This document shows, piece by piece, positions 18,013 to 27,530 of a stretch of 64,000 bases of DNA. The translations under genes were made by a program, and so were the position numbers. Source of the DNA: Planctomycetota bacterium (GTDB lineage: Bacteria > Planctomycetota > Phycisphaerae > Phycisphaerales > Phycisphaeraceae). The number at the start of each line of letters is the position of its first letter. The stretch's first letter is position 1. Where the stretch lies: NCBI GenBank assembly GCA_016350165.1, contig CP066225.1:5022001-5086000 (forward strand), in the 5' to 3' direction. The notes beneath the pieces are model-generated. The model was not told the origin of the DNA, ran no database searches, and saw only the letters and a program-made list of their open reading frames with translations.

Positions 18013-18993
18013 TCAAGCCTGAACGGGTTTTAGATAATACATCCAAAATGCTGCAACTTCCCTCACGAGATTATATGGCATTTGTCGCATCACTCGGCTT
18101 TCCTTTGCCGGCACCGTATAGACCTCCCAGCCCGCCTGCTGATAACTCATCTTTACACGTGGCATGTGATACGAGTGGCTTACTGCTAGAACTTTTCTCA
18201 CATGCAATGCCCTAAACATTCCGACCGTATTACGCACGGTTGAGCGTGTATTAAGCCCTTGCTCATCTTTCAGTATGACACGTTCAGGCACGCCCAAACT
18301 CATTGCATACTGTTTCATACCTTCTGTTTCATGCACATCCCCATCACCCGGTCCGCCCGACATTATCAGATAGCTCACCAGCCCTTGATGATATAACTCA
18401 CACGCAGTGCGTACGCGATCAGCCACCGGCAATGACACTTGTCCGCTAGCATAAACTCTCGCACCAAATACCACCGCCGCATCAGCCTGTCTACGATAAT
18501 CTGTCTTACCGAAATACGTAAACAGCAATCCTGAGCCAATCAAGCAGCAAGTCATCGCGCACGTCAACATTCCCATGACCTGCCGCTTATTCATTCTTAC
18601 TGCAATATTTCGCTTTGCCGCTTGCATCATTACCACAAGCAAAATTACACCAACAATCAGCGATAAATTAAACGGCAAGGGATTTTCAATCATTCCTCCT
18701 TGTCGTAATTGCTCCACATCTATAGCATTCAGCACAACCGCGCACAATACCAGCCCCAAACTTCCAAGCGTAAATCGTCTTCTCATATCACTCACATTTG
18801 GCCGAATCGCATACGCATACATCATCGCGCCAAAACAGCAAAGCAATATCACCTCAAACCACACAGGCCAGAATCGCATATCTACCCACAACCCATTCCC
18901 ATCGAACCCACCTCGCAGAGTGCCTGTAATGACATTACACAGCGTAAACACGCCGAAAAACAATGCGATTCCCCTAATCAGTGCCATATACAT
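18013..18993 (-). CDS. DUF218 (SanA/ElyC-like) membrane protein
   Basis: The protein (326 residues from this start) has four to five N-terminal membrane helices and a C-terminal DUF218 domain: AAVVFGARVYASGQVSLP, LIMSGGPGDGDVHETEGM and AVSHSYHMPRVKMSYQQAGW. Family members such as SanA and ElyC act at the envelope in cell-wall-related roles. I chose the ATG at 18993 because AGAGG precedes it by seven bases; a TTG at 19023 would extend it by ten residues. It is convergent with ispF and downstream of the GH20 terminator, so it is a separate unit. Confidence 0.8.
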   Translation of the reverse strand: MYMALIRGIALFFGVFTLCNVITGTLRGGFDGNGLWVDMRFWPVWFEVILLCCFGAMMYAYAIRPNVSDMRRRFTLGSLGLVLCAVVLNAIDVEQLRQGGMIENPLPFNLSLIVGVILLVVMMQAAKRNIAVRMNKRQVMGMLTCAMTCCLIGSGLLFTYFGKTDYRRQADAAVVFGARVYASGQVSLPVADRVRTACELYHQGLVSYLIMSGGPGDGDVHETEGMKQYAMSLGVPERVILKDEQGLNTRSTVRNTVGMFRALHVRKVLAVSHSYHMPRVKMSYQQAGWEVYTVPAKESRVMRQMPYNLVREVAAFWMYYLKPVQA

Positions 18994-19025
18994 TACGCAG
19001 CCTCTTTCGTCTCGCATCTCCAAAG

Positions 19026-19058
19026 AAAAAGCGACTCACCTTAATATCGGCAAGTCGC
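19026..19058 (-). terminator. Intrinsic terminator of the GH20 gene
   Basis: On the minus strand a GCGACT/AGTCGC stem with an inner CC/GG pair is followed by TTTTTC, 35 bases after the GH20 stop. It lies directly upstream of the DUF218 gene, so it separates the two units. Confidence 0.65.
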
Positions 19059-19092
19059 TCCATTTAACGCTAGATTTTATCGGCCCCTAGGC

Positions 19093-21903
19093 TCACTCCA
19101 CAATCGTCATTCCCGCAAGAATCCAGCCAGCCTGCTTCGTGCCAGCTTCAAATCGAACTTGCACAATCGCCTTCTCTGGCTGCTCATTCTTCCAATCAGA
19201 AATGAACATAACCATTCTGCCGCCCTCTGTACCCCTACCCATCCAGCCTGCATTTAGCGTTGTCGAAACTTTACCAGCAACTACTCCGCTCGTATTCTTA
19301 CCGGATATCAATTCGTATTCAGCTTCGCTACCATCCTCATATATCACAGCCATATTTGCCAGCTTCGCTCCAGACATCACATTCGATGCACCAGCGTTCA
19401 GCAGTACAATCTCCTGCGCCTTCGTCGGCTCAAGGTCAATGGTGATCGACTTGTAGGCCTTCCTCGGCGTTGCAGGACTATCACCCAGCATCACCAATTC
19501 ACGACTACTTAGATCAAACGAATAGCCCTTCAGATTGACAACTTCACGAGGCAGTACACTCAGGTTATAACCTGTTCCAGCCATGGGCCATGCGGCACGC
19601 TTCACATTTCCTGCGGAGCTTAAATCAATCAATTTCCCTCCATATAGCGCCATTTGTTTAGGTGCATACAACTGATTAAAAACATCGCCCTGAGCATAAG
19701 GCAACTCCGATGGCTTCTCCTCGCGATCCCCCCACGTATACTCAGCATTCAGCACATGGGCTTCAAATTGGTTAAACGCAGCCTTGATCGTAGCTTCATT
19801 TGGGAAGAAACCGCACCACATTGTTTGTAATTGACCCAGATTCCCAGTCGCCTTCGCATCACGTGACATCTGATAAATGTTCGCAGGTGTCGCCCATACA
19901 CAACCGACAACATCCGCGTCTGCTTCTTTAAAAATCTTCTGGCTCTTATATTCCTTCGCAGCCGCATAGTGCCAGTCACCAACGATCACGCCTTCAGGTA
20001 AATTTTCTCTACAATAGTCTGCTGCTTCTTGAGTTTTTGCATTTGTCGCATCAGGGCTTTCACCCTTATAGAGCATCATATCGCTCCAAACCATCGAACG
20101 AATCCCTTTCTTTCTCAGGTAATCCGCGCAACGATTCATGAATGTCATAAACAGTTCTTCTACCTTGTCATCCGCATCACAGTAATCACACTCAGGGTTC
20201 GGGAAGCGACCAGGCACCAACACCTCATCGTGTCCCATGTGGAACACCTTAGGATCAAACATTTCAATTGCTTCATCAAAGATTGAGAGAACAAATTCCA
20301 TCGTCTTTGGATTCTTTGTGCAAACCGCATATTTTGCTTCCCAGTCTTCACAGATACCCTTGTTTTGTTCATTATTAAACACCCACCCAGCATGGCCCGG
20401 TACATTTACCAGTGGCATCGGCTCCAAGAAATTCTCTCTCGCTAACTTCACCAATTCACGAACCTGATCTTTACTCATTGAATCAGGATATGCCATCTCC
20501 GGTGCTGTGTCCCATTTGATTTTATCAAGCTCAATCACGACTGTATTCAACTTCAGTGGTGCAAACACACGTTCAATCAATTTGCGATCCATCTGGTATC
20601 CAGACGTCGCTGGAAAGAACATCCCACCTCTGAATTCAAGGTCAGGCCAATCCGTCACTTCAATACTTGGCAACTCCAACCCATCTTCAGCCACTCGAAG
20701 TAATTGCTTTGCACTTTGTAAACCATAAAACGCGCCACGCATCGTCGATGAAACAATTTTAATCCCCTCACCTTTCTTCGCAGTCAGCTGATAACCTTCA
20801 TTATCAACGTACCATTTAGCACTGGTTTTACCGCTAAACGCGTTCGCTTTAATCGATTCTCCACTCAATCTAATAACCACACTACCGTCAATTGATTTTA
20901 CAAAAACTGGCTTCACAAAATCAACACCATCAAACATTTTTACAGCACGTTCTGTCGCGCGATCCAGTCGTTCGTCACCAATTGGCCGCTGTACCGTGCA
21001 ATAAACCTTTTCTCCCAATACGACAGTGCTTTCGCCAATCCTCATCTTCTTTGGCTTAGGCACAATCAACTCACCAGTTTCCGCATACCCTTTAACAACA
21101 TCTGAAATAACAGCATCTAACTTTACGCTGTACTCATCATGCTTAACAGCCGTCAGCCCACGCTTAGGCTTAATCGACAATCGCATCGACCAAATAAAAT
21201 TTGTCGAATCGGTCATCCCATTTGGATCAACGTTATACCCACCCCAAAACAGCGGCATTTCTTTTGCCCAACCAGAAGTGTAATTCCTCGCATCAAAAAA
21301 CAGTACACGCTGTGGCGCATCTGTATCAATCGTAAATTCACCTAGCGTACTATCAAACGTAAATGACTTGAACTGCGAAACCAAATCCGATTCCCACATC
21401 CCACTTTTCTTCGGAAACACCGTAACTTTACCCTTAAACGGCGTCCCATCTTTCTTCTCACCAACATACTTCGCATTACTTATCAGATTCGCATTGAAGT
21501 ACCCCATATTAAACTCAGCCTGACAAGGAACATTCTTTTTCAACTTCCCTTCAAACTTCACTTCAACCGTATTCTCATTCACCACCGTTATCGTATAGTT
21601 CGCAAGGAAAGTATCCGATTCGCCCTTCACCTTAATAACCTTACCGTCATCTAATCGTTCGATAAATTCTTTCTGAACTCCTTCCCCATACAGCGTCCCC
21701 AACCAACCCGGTTTTACGACATACAACGTCGACTTCCAAACCACAGGTACACCCTTGTATGCAATATACATACCCGAGCGATTCTTAAAATCTATTGTCC
21801 AAGGATTTGCAGACACCGGCTTCGCCAGTCCTGCAACTAGAAATGCAAACGCAAGCATTGCCATAAATACTCGCGTCATACTTCGTCGACTTAGTCGGTC
21901 CAT
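19093..21903 (-). CDS. Secreted glycoside hydrolase family 20-like enzyme (beta-N-acetylhexosaminidase type)
   Basis: The 936-residue protein has a signal peptide (AMLAFAFLVAGLAKPVSA), an N-terminal beta-rich domain of about 280 residues, a GH20 domain-2-like region, and the catalytic barrel from about residue 420. The barrel shows LEFRGGMFFP and the GH20 Asp-Glu pair in VFHMGHDEVLVPGR, the residues that orient the acetamido group and donate the proton. A C-terminal beta-sandwich-like domain follows. The enzyme probably cleaves N-acetylhexosamine residues from marine or cell-wall glycans outside the cell. At 936 residues it is longer than typical bacterial GH20. Confidence 0.82.
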   Translation of the reverse strand: MDRLSRRSMTRVFMAMLAFAFLVAGLAKPVSANPWTIDFKNRSGMYIAYKGVPVVWKSTLYVVKPGWLGTLYGEGVQKEFIERLDDGKVIKVKGESDTFLANYTITVVNENTVEVKFEGKLKKNVPCQAEFNMGYFNANLISNAKYVGEKKDGTPFKGKVTVFPKKSGMWESDLVSQFKSFTFDSTLGEFTIDTDAPQRVLFFDARNYTSGWAKEMPLFWGGYNVDPNGMTDSTNFIWSMRLSIKPKRGLTAVKHDEYSVKLDAVISDVVKGYAETGELIVPKPKKMRIGESTVVLGEKVYCTVQRPIGDERLDRATERAVKMFDGVDFVKPVFVKSIDGSVVIRLSGESIKANAFSGKTSAKWYVDNEGYQLTAKKGEGIKIVSSTMRGAFYGLQSAKQLLRVAEDGLELPSIEVTDWPDLEFRGGMFFPATSGYQMDRKLIERVFAPLKLNTVVIELDKIKWDTAPEMAYPDSMSKDQVRELVKLARENFLEPMPLVNVPGHAGWVFNNEQNKGICEDWEAKYAVCTKNPKTMEFVLSIFDEAIEMFDPKVFHMGHDEVLVPGRFPNPECDYCDADDKVEELFMTFMNRCADYLRKKGIRSMVWSDMMLYKGESPDATNAKTQEAADYCRENLPEGVIVGDWHYAAAKEYKSQKIFKEADADVVGCVWATPANIYQMSRDAKATGNLGQLQTMWCGFFPNEATIKAAFNQFEAHVLNAEYTWGDREEKPSELPYAQGDVFNQLYAPKQMALYGGKLIDLSSAGNVKRAAWPMAGTGYNLSVLPREVVNLKGYSFDLSSRELVMLGDSPATPRKAYKSITIDLEPTKAQEIVLLNAGASNVMSGAKLANMAVIYEDGSEAEYELISGKNTSGVVAGKVSTTLNAGWMGRGTEGGRMVMFISDWKNEQPEKAIVQVRFEAGTKQAGWILAGMTIVE

Positions 21904-22036
21904 TGTGTGATCTCCGTCACGCTTACGCGCGCATAAATCAGCGCCAGCTTAGTATCTGCAGGGAACAGGAACACTAAGCGAACCCACTAGGTCAACCCGA
22001 TTTAACTCTTTTTTACGTGCCGCGTCAACTTGAAAG

Positions 22037-22681
22037 TCATACAGCACTCGACTGCCGCATAACTTCTGCTGGCACACCTACCACCGTTAAACTTTCATTA
22101 ACATTCTTCACCACAACTGCTCCGCCGCCCACAGTTGCGTATGCACCCACCTTAACGCGAGGCAAAACTCTCGCTCCCAATCCAATCATCGCACATTTCC
22201 CAACCTTCACCTCGCCGCCCATCGCCGCCCCCGGCCCGACATGCGAATACATCCCCACCACACAATGATGCTCCACAATCGAACTACTATTGACTATCGC
22301 GCCATCATCCAGAAATGCGCCACAATTTACCACAGCCATCGCCCCAACAAATACGCCCTGCCCCAATCGCACACTTTCGCTCAAGCATGCATCTGGGTGG
22401 ACAACATTCACAACTCTACGCCCTGATTTGATCAGATCTTCAGTCAGCCTTCTTCTCGCAAGATTATGCCCTACTCCCACAATAATCGCCGCATCCTTCA
22501 CGCGTTCATCATTCAGGCTAAACAGTGGCAAACTCATCTCATCACCAACCTTCGCCTCATCATCCACAAAACCAAGCACCTGATATCCCGCCAGCTTTGC
22601 CGTCTCAGCCACCACATGCCCATGTCCACCAGCACCATAAACCAGCAAAGCTCCGCGACTCTGTTTTTGCTCTTCCATCAT
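22037..22681 (-). CDS. PglD/NeuD-like sugar O/N-acetyltransferase
   Basis: The protein (214 residues from this start) begins with a Rossmann-like LLVYGAGGHGHVVAETA segment and continues into a left-handed beta-helix of hexapeptide repeats, with the catalytic histidine in VEHHCVVG. The family acetylates amino sugars such as UDP-4-amino sugars. The ATG at 22681 has a GAGGAA site five bases upstream. A long 5' extension to 22831 is open but has no comparable site. The DegT aminotransferase at 10582 could supply its substrate; the link is inference. Confidence 0.82.
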   Translation of the reverse strand: MMEEQKQSRGALLVYGAGGHGHVVAETAKLAGYQVLGFVDDEAKVGDEMSLPLFSLNDERVKDAAIIVGVGHNLARRRLTEDLIKSGRRVVNVVHPDACLSESVRLGQGVFVGAMAVVNCGAFLDDGAIVNSSSIVEHHCVVGMYSHVGPGAAMGGEVKVGKCAMIGLGARVLPRVKVGAYATVGGGAVVVKNVNESLTVVGVPAEVMRQSSAV

Positions 22682-22940
22682 TTCATTCCTCGTTCGCATG
22701 CCCCATAATTCATGCTTCCATTTCAATGACATATCCCCCCAACCCTCAACCTTCTTTATCGGCTCATGCCACCAGCATCCCATAACCTCACATCCACAAT
22801 ACTCCTTTCCCCGTTGCTGTAAATCATTCAAACCCTACAATCCGTACAACCTCACTTCTTCATTCCCTCATACACTTCCTCTTTCCTCTGCGATATCATT
22901 GATTGTCGAATTAGTCTCACCACGATCACGGAGTTTCGCT

Positions 22941-23663
22941 ATGACCTACCTCACTCGCCAACAAGTTCGCAGCGTCGATCAACTCGCTATCTCAAAACTC
23001 CAAATCCCCTCAGTTGTACTCATGGAAAACGCAGGTCGCAATGCCGCTCAAATCATTCGCAAGCTCATCATCCCAGAGCATGACATCCCTACCACCGACG
23101 CCTCTATTGCCATCATCTGCGGCTCCGGCAACAACGGCGGTGACGGTTACGTCATCGCTCGCCATCTCCACAATTACCACTTCAACATCACTCTTTACGC
23201 CATCAAACCACTCAATCAGCTCACAGGCGATGCGAAAATCAACGCTCTCATCTGCAAGAACATGGATCTCCCCATCATCCCCCTAGAATCCAAACACCAC
23301 CTCAAAGCCTCTCTACCCACCCTTTCTCAGTCTCACATCATTATCGACGCCATCCTTGGCACAGGTTTCACAGGCTCTGTCCGTTCCCCCTACGACCACA
23401 TCATCAACGCCATTAACGACATGAAGTTCCCCACCATCATTGCCATCGATACACCCTCAGGCTTCGAAATCGACTCAGGAACCTCTACCAACGCGACTGT
23501 AAATGCCCATCACACAATCACTTTTGTCGCTCCGAAAGTCGGCTTTAAACAAACAACCGCCCAAAATTATCTCGGCCATCTTCACGTCGCCCCTATCGGC
23601 GTTCCCCCTGAACTTATCACCTCAATCCTGCAATCCACCCAAAATCCTGACATTCAGCCATAA
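22941..23663 (+). CDS. nnrE: NAD(P)H-hydrate epimerase
   Basis: The protein (240 residues) is the YjeF-N domain alone: MTYLTRQQVRSVDQLAI, VVLMENAGRNAAQII, ICGSGNNGGDGYVIARHL and DAILGTGFTG. It interconverts the R and S forms of damaged NAD(P)H hydrate for repair. The ATG at 22941 follows GGAG eight bases upstream; the open frame extends 80 codons further up but that part overlaps the divergent gene's leader. The partner dehydratase domain (NnrD), often fused, is not in the window. Confidence 0.9.
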   Translation: MTYLTRQQVRSVDQLAISKLQIPSVVLMENAGRNAAQIIRKLIIPEHDIPTTDASIAIICGSGNNGGDGYVIARHLHNYHFNITLYAIKPLNQLTGDAKINALICKNMDLPIIPLESKHHLKASLPTLSQSHIIIDAILGTGFTGSVRSPYDHIINAINDMKFPTIIAIDTPSGFEIDSGTSTNATVNAHHTITFVAPKVGFKQTTAQNYLGHLHVAPIGVPPELITSILQSTQNPDIQP

Positions 23664-23698
23664 TAACCATCCACATACCCCCGCCTACGCCCCCCAAC

Positions 23699-23727
23699 TT
23701 GACGCTACACCCACATTCTGCCAAAAT
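23699..23727 (+). promoter_or_regulatory. Candidate sigma-70-type promoter of the small basic protein gene
   Basis: TTGACG and CAAAAT are separated by 17 bases, 158 bases upstream of the 23885 start. The -35 matches five of six consensus bases, the -10 four of six. Predicted only. Confidence 0.35.
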
Positions 23728-23884
23728 ACCCGGCTCACTGGCTTTACATCCGCATGTATCGCCACAATAGTTACGCTATAACCCACGGGACAGCGAGGCC
23801 AAATAGCCAAAATCAGCTCAAGGCCACATCATCCCGCGTGATCGACCGACTGGTCCAAACTGAGAATTTCGAAAGAAGCAGACA

Positions 23885-24202
23885 ATGCTGGATAACATCA
23901 CAACTGGTTCGACCATCAATATCAAAGTCGTAAAGCAGCCTACCAGCGAAGCCGCTCGTAAGACCCTCGTTCGTCTGCTGAGCAAGGATGCTGACGCTGT
24001 CGCTGACAACAAACGCCTCAAAGACACACGCAAGGCTAATTACAATCCACAGCCTCGTGGTGGTCGCCTCTACTCTGGCCGCATGGTTAAGATCCGTAAC
24101 GTCAAGGGTAACCTCGGCGAAGCTGGCACCATAAAAGCAACATACGACGTCATCAAAGACCTCGGATCAGTTGCTAAATTCCTCGAAATCTCTGCTGCCT
24201 AA
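23885..24202 (+). CDS. Small basic protein, conserved-looking, unknown function
   Basis: The 105-residue protein is rich in Arg and Lys in its middle (KTLVRLLSKD, KRLKDTRKAN, RGGRLYSGRMVKIRNVKG). This suggests nucleic-acid or ribosome contact, but I do not recognise the family. An AGAAG site precedes the ATG, a promoter-like sequence lies upstream and a strong terminator follows, so it is a complete single-gene unit. The regular codon usage and dedicated signals argue that it is real and well expressed. Confidence 0.65.
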   Translation: MLDNITTGSTINIKVVKQPTSEAARKTLVRLLSKDADAVADNKRLKDTRKANYNPQPRGGRLYSGRMVKIRNVKGNLGEAGTIKATYDVIKDLGSVAKFLEISAA

Positions 24203-24517
24203 TCTCAGCAATTTCGAGCTTACTGCAAAACAGTAACAAACCGTTGTAAATAACAAACCTCGTAGCTTCCAAGCTGCGAGGTTTTTATTTGCCCGTAATT
24301 ATGATCTAGAAATATCAGCTTTTTACCTATCTTAAATTTGCAATTCAGCAAACGCATTCTTCACGGATTACCACATAGATTATCTCACGATATACGTAAG
24401 GAATATCACGAAATAGTCAATTAAGAGATGCTAGTTGGATGATACAGTGCAACAAGTTTTCTTTGATAACTAACTTAATGCAGTTCACTTCATTACACGG
24501 TATTTTGGAGGTCGTCC
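24203..24517 (+). other. Gene-free stretch upstream of the GH97 gene
   Basis: After the terminator at 24256-24287 the sequence is AT-rich with no coding signal. Two related words, ATCTCACGATATA and ATATCACGAAATA (about 24380-24415), lie upstream of the GH97 start and could be paired regulator sites. A perfect TTACTG/CAGTAA inverted repeat with a five-base spacer sits at 24219-24236, before the terminator. Confidence 0.35.
24256..24287 (+). terminator. Intrinsic terminator of the small basic protein gene
   Basis: CCTCGTAGCTT pairs with AAGCTGCGAGG (one G-U pair), followed by GTTTTTATTT. It lies about 55 bases after the stop codon. Confidence 0.85.
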
Positions 24518-26590
24518 GTGAGAGATATTTTACGCAACAAAAAACAATGGATCGCTTTACCTTTAGTACATTTGCTTACTTGTATTTGCATACCTAACAA
24601 TAGTCATGCTCAATCCCAAGAGCTGACTAGCCCTGATGGGAAATTAACCTTTAATCTTTTTACCAGCAATGCAAATTGGTTGTATTACACTGTATCGCAT
24701 GACAATTTTCAGCTAATAGATAATTCAAGTATTGGGATACGTTTCGATAACAAAACCCTATATTCTCAAGTTTCAAACATCACTAGCTCTAACCAGATCA
24801 CGGTTGATGAAAATTTAGCCTATCGAGGACACCGATCAAACATTCGAAATCATTACAACGAAAAAACATTCTCAATCACTTCTAATAATAATATTTGGGG
24901 TGGTCCCAATCAGATTCAAGTTCGTGTGTTTAATGGCGGTTTAGCATTTCGTTATTCCGCACCAACCAACGGCAATGTCAGATACGAAGCAACCAGCTTC
25001 AAGCTTTCACAGAACACAGATATCTGGTACGGAGATCGCGAGCAAACTCAACAGCACACAAAGCTGCTAAACTGGAATAATGACCAAGGCGGAATTGTGA
25101 CAGCTAAATACGATAATGGCTATTACCTCGCACTCGGTGAAAGTAACAATCAGGATTACACCGGCATTAAATATTATCCAAGCGCAAATAATATCCGAGC
25201 CGAAATCACCGATGGCAGTGTTCCCATGCAAACAGGCCAATTCACTGCATGGCGAACCGTGCACATCGCTCAAAATCTTAACGACTTGGCGCATTCAACA
25301 TTAATTCCTCAACTCGCAGATCGTCCTGATCAAACCATATACGATGATACTTCATACATTAAACCAGGCGTAGCACTATGGTCTTGGCTGGGCATGAACC
25401 CCGGATCAAATTACGATGAAAACGGATATAAACCTGCCAATCAAATGAATATCCCTCGTCAAAAGGAATATATTGATGCAGCTGATCTGATTGGTGCTGA
25501 ACATATTTTGGTCGATTTTGGTTGGAAACTGAATTACAACGGCACGCGTGGTTTTAATAATTATCGGGGCAAATCTAAATGGCAAAATCTTAGCGAGCTT
25601 TCATCATACGGCGAAAATAAAGGAGTCGGAGTTTGGGTGTGGGAGAACGAAGATCAATTACGCGATGCTTCTACGCGTGATCAATTTTTCCAAAACCTGC
25701 AAAATTCTGGTGTGAGCGGTATCAAAATCGACTTCTTTGACGGCGAATACAGCAGCACGCTCACTTATCTTCAAGATATTTTAAAAGATGCCGATGAACA
25801 CGAGCTTATGGTCAATTTCCATGGCGTTCATGTACCCAACGGCCTCGACACAACATTCCCCAATGAAATGACACGCGAAGGCATTCGCGGGCTTGAACAT
25901 TCAAATCCAAAACATAACGATATCACCGCAGAAACAAATGCGATCCTACCTTTCACCCGCATGATTGCAGGTCATGGCGACTATACCCCCGTCACACTAA
26001 ACCCTGATCGTATGTTAACTAACTACAGCCAGGGTGACGCAGGCGGCACAACTTACACTCACCAACTCGCCACAATGGGTATGTATATTTCACCAGTTCT
26101 GCATCTTGGATTAAGTGTTGAAGAAATCAATAACCTCAATGCAAACTCACCTGACATCATTACATATCTGACAGATATGGAAACTGTATGGGATGAGTCA
26201 ATCGTGCTCGAAGGTTCAGAAATTGGCAAGCAGGTCATGATCGCGCGTCGTACAGGTAATGACTGGTTCCTCTTCGCAATCAATGGCGAACAACTAAGCG
26301 TCACCTTAAATGATGTAGATTTGTCATTTCTTGATGATGCAGCTTCGTATGACACAATGTTTATTCTCGATAAAGCTGCAGATATCAACACCGATCCTGA
26401 ACTCGGTGACCCCCTGTTAATCCCAACAATGCACGTTAATAATCTGCAATCTAATTACGATTTAGATATTAACTTATTAAGTGCCGGTGGTTTTATTGCT
26501 CAATTCAAGTATATACCAGAACCTGGCATCGCAATGATCATTTCTGCGTGTGGTTTACTCATAATGACACGTAGAAAAAATATGATATAG
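24518..26590 (+). CDS. Glycoside hydrolase family 97-like enzyme with PEP-CTERM tail
   Basis: The 690-residue protein starts at GTG after a strong TTTGGAGG site and has a signal peptide ending NNSHAQS. The N-terminal beta-sandwich begins LTSPDGKLTFNLFTS, typical of GH97, followed by the barrel with ALWSWLGMNPGS, LVDFGWKLNYNG and GIKIDFFDGEY. GH97 enzymes are alpha-glucosidases or alpha-galactosidases; which one is unclear. The C-terminus reads IPEPGIAMIISACGLLI plus a basic tail, a PEP-CTERM sorting signal, so the enzyme is probably handed to an exosortase and anchored or released at the surface. Confidence 0.85.
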   Translation: MRDILRNKKQWIALPLVHLLTCICIPNNSHAQSQELTSPDGKLTFNLFTSNANWLYYTVSHDNFQLIDNSSIGIRFDNKTLYSQVSNITSSNQITVDENLAYRGHRSNIRNHYNEKTFSITSNNNIWGGPNQIQVRVFNGGLAFRYSAPTNGNVRYEATSFKLSQNTDIWYGDREQTQQHTKLLNWNNDQGGIVTAKYDNGYYLALGESNNQDYTGIKYYPSANNIRAEITDGSVPMQTGQFTAWRTVHIAQNLNDLAHSTLIPQLADRPDQTIYDDTSYIKPGVALWSWLGMNPGSNYDENGYKPANQMNIPRQKEYIDAADLIGAEHILVDFGWKLNYNGTRGFNNYRGKSKWQNLSELSSYGENKGVGVWVWENEDQLRDASTRDQFFQNLQNSGVSGIKIDFFDGEYSSTLTYLQDILKDADEHELMVNFHGVHVPNGLDTTFPNEMTREGIRGLEHSNPKHNDITAETNAILPFTRMIAGHGDYTPVTLNPDRMLTNYSQGDAGGTTYTHQLATMGMYISPVLHLGLSVEEINNLNANSPDIITYLTDMETVWDESIVLEGSEIGKQVMIARRTGNDWFLFAINGEQLSVTLNDVDLSFLDDAASYDTMFILDKAADINTDPELGDPLLIPTMHVNNLQSNYDLDINLLSAGGFIAQFKYIPEPGIAMIISACGLLIMTRRKNMI

Positions 26591-26618
26591 AAATAGCATA
26601 TGTTTTTGATTGCTCCTT

Positions 26619-26663
26619 AAGTGAAGAGGTGTTGGCTTTTGCTAGCATCTCTTCACTTGTTTT
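26619..26663 (+). terminator. Intrinsic terminator of the GH97 gene
   Basis: A 13-base stem AAGTGAAGAGGTG/CATCTCTTCACTT (one G-U pair) with a 14-base loop is followed by GTTTT on the plus strand, 28 bases beyond the GH97 stop. Confidence 0.75.
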
Positions 26664-26715
26664 CTGCTATCCATGTTTCAATACGAAGCAATCAATCAAA
26701 TCAAACTACATAAAG

Positions 26716-27468
26716 CTAAATTTTCTCCGCAACATAAAAACCATAGCTGTAATAAGAGCAATACTTCTTATACAACGCAATTTCCTCTTCATCAGCAGCC
26801 ACAATCGCCTTAGCTTCATCACTGTTTTTGTATTGACTCAAGAAAGGCTTAAACCTTTTTTGCAACGGCTCATAATAGTTGTTTAACCAACAATCTGATT
26901 GCAAACAAAAATAACCTGTCAGCCGATACCCTGCTCTTTCCAAGACCCCAATCTTTGCTGAAGCGGTATCAATCTCTGGATACACGTCATCCCAATATGC
27001 CTGCAAATCATTAGGCCGTTCATCTGTCAACCACGTAATCTCAGATACCATCAACTTGCCGCCCGGTTTCAAAAATTTCTTCCAAGCTTTCACCCCATTC
27101 TCAAACCCCATGTTATAAACCGCACCCTCCGACCAGATCACATCGAACTCCCCTTCCCCAAACGGCAGCGCATCCATTGAACATTTCATTGGCCGAATAC
27201 GTTCTAGCACGCCATACTCTTTCGCTCGTTCTTCCAGCACCGCCAAAAACTCACCAAGAAAATCCACCGCCACAACTTCCGCATCCAATTCCTTCGCCAG
27301 CTGTATCGCCGATGCGCCAGTGCCACAACCAATATCTGCAATCTTCAAATGCCGTGACCGATCCAGCCCTGCTAATTGCATCGCCAATCTCGTCTCAGCC
27401 TCCCCACCCGGCCCCTGTCGAGGTTGATGTTTATGTAGATCGATCAAAAGTTGGAATTCGTTCATCAT
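26716..27468 (-). CDS. Class I SAM-dependent methyltransferase
   Basis: The 250-residue protein has motif I IADIGCGTGASAIQLA, an acidic post-I strand (EVVAVDFL) and motif IV-like FDVIWSEGAVYNMGF, so it binds S-adenosylmethionine with a Rossmann fold. A LKPGGKLMVSEITWL segment is typical of small-molecule methyltransferases of the ubiE/arsenite-methylase-like group. The substrate is unknown. It stands alone on the minus strand, divergent from lipA, with the repeat element between them. Confidence 0.85.
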   Translation of the reverse strand: MMNEFQLLIDLHKHQPRQGPGGEAETRLAMQLAGLDRSRHLKIADIGCGTGASAIQLAKELDAEVVAVDFLGEFLAVLEERAKEYGVLERIRPMKCSMDALPFGEGEFDVIWSEGAVYNMGFENGVKAWKKFLKPGGKLMVSEITWLTDERPNDLQAYWDDVYPEIDTASAKIGVLERAGYRLTGYFCLQSDCWLNNYYEPLQKRFKPFLSQYKNSDEAKAIVAADEEEIALYKKYCSYYSYGFYVAEKI

Positions 27469-27530
27469 GCTCTCATTGCAATCACATGCTCATGTTTATT
27501 TTGAAATCAATTTAAACAAACCAAACTTAT

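Noticed and set aside
22698-22940. Long upstream extension of the nnrE frame
   Set aside because: The first 80 codons overlap the divergent acetyltransferase gene's leader and have no ribosome-binding site; the conserved fold starts at 22941.
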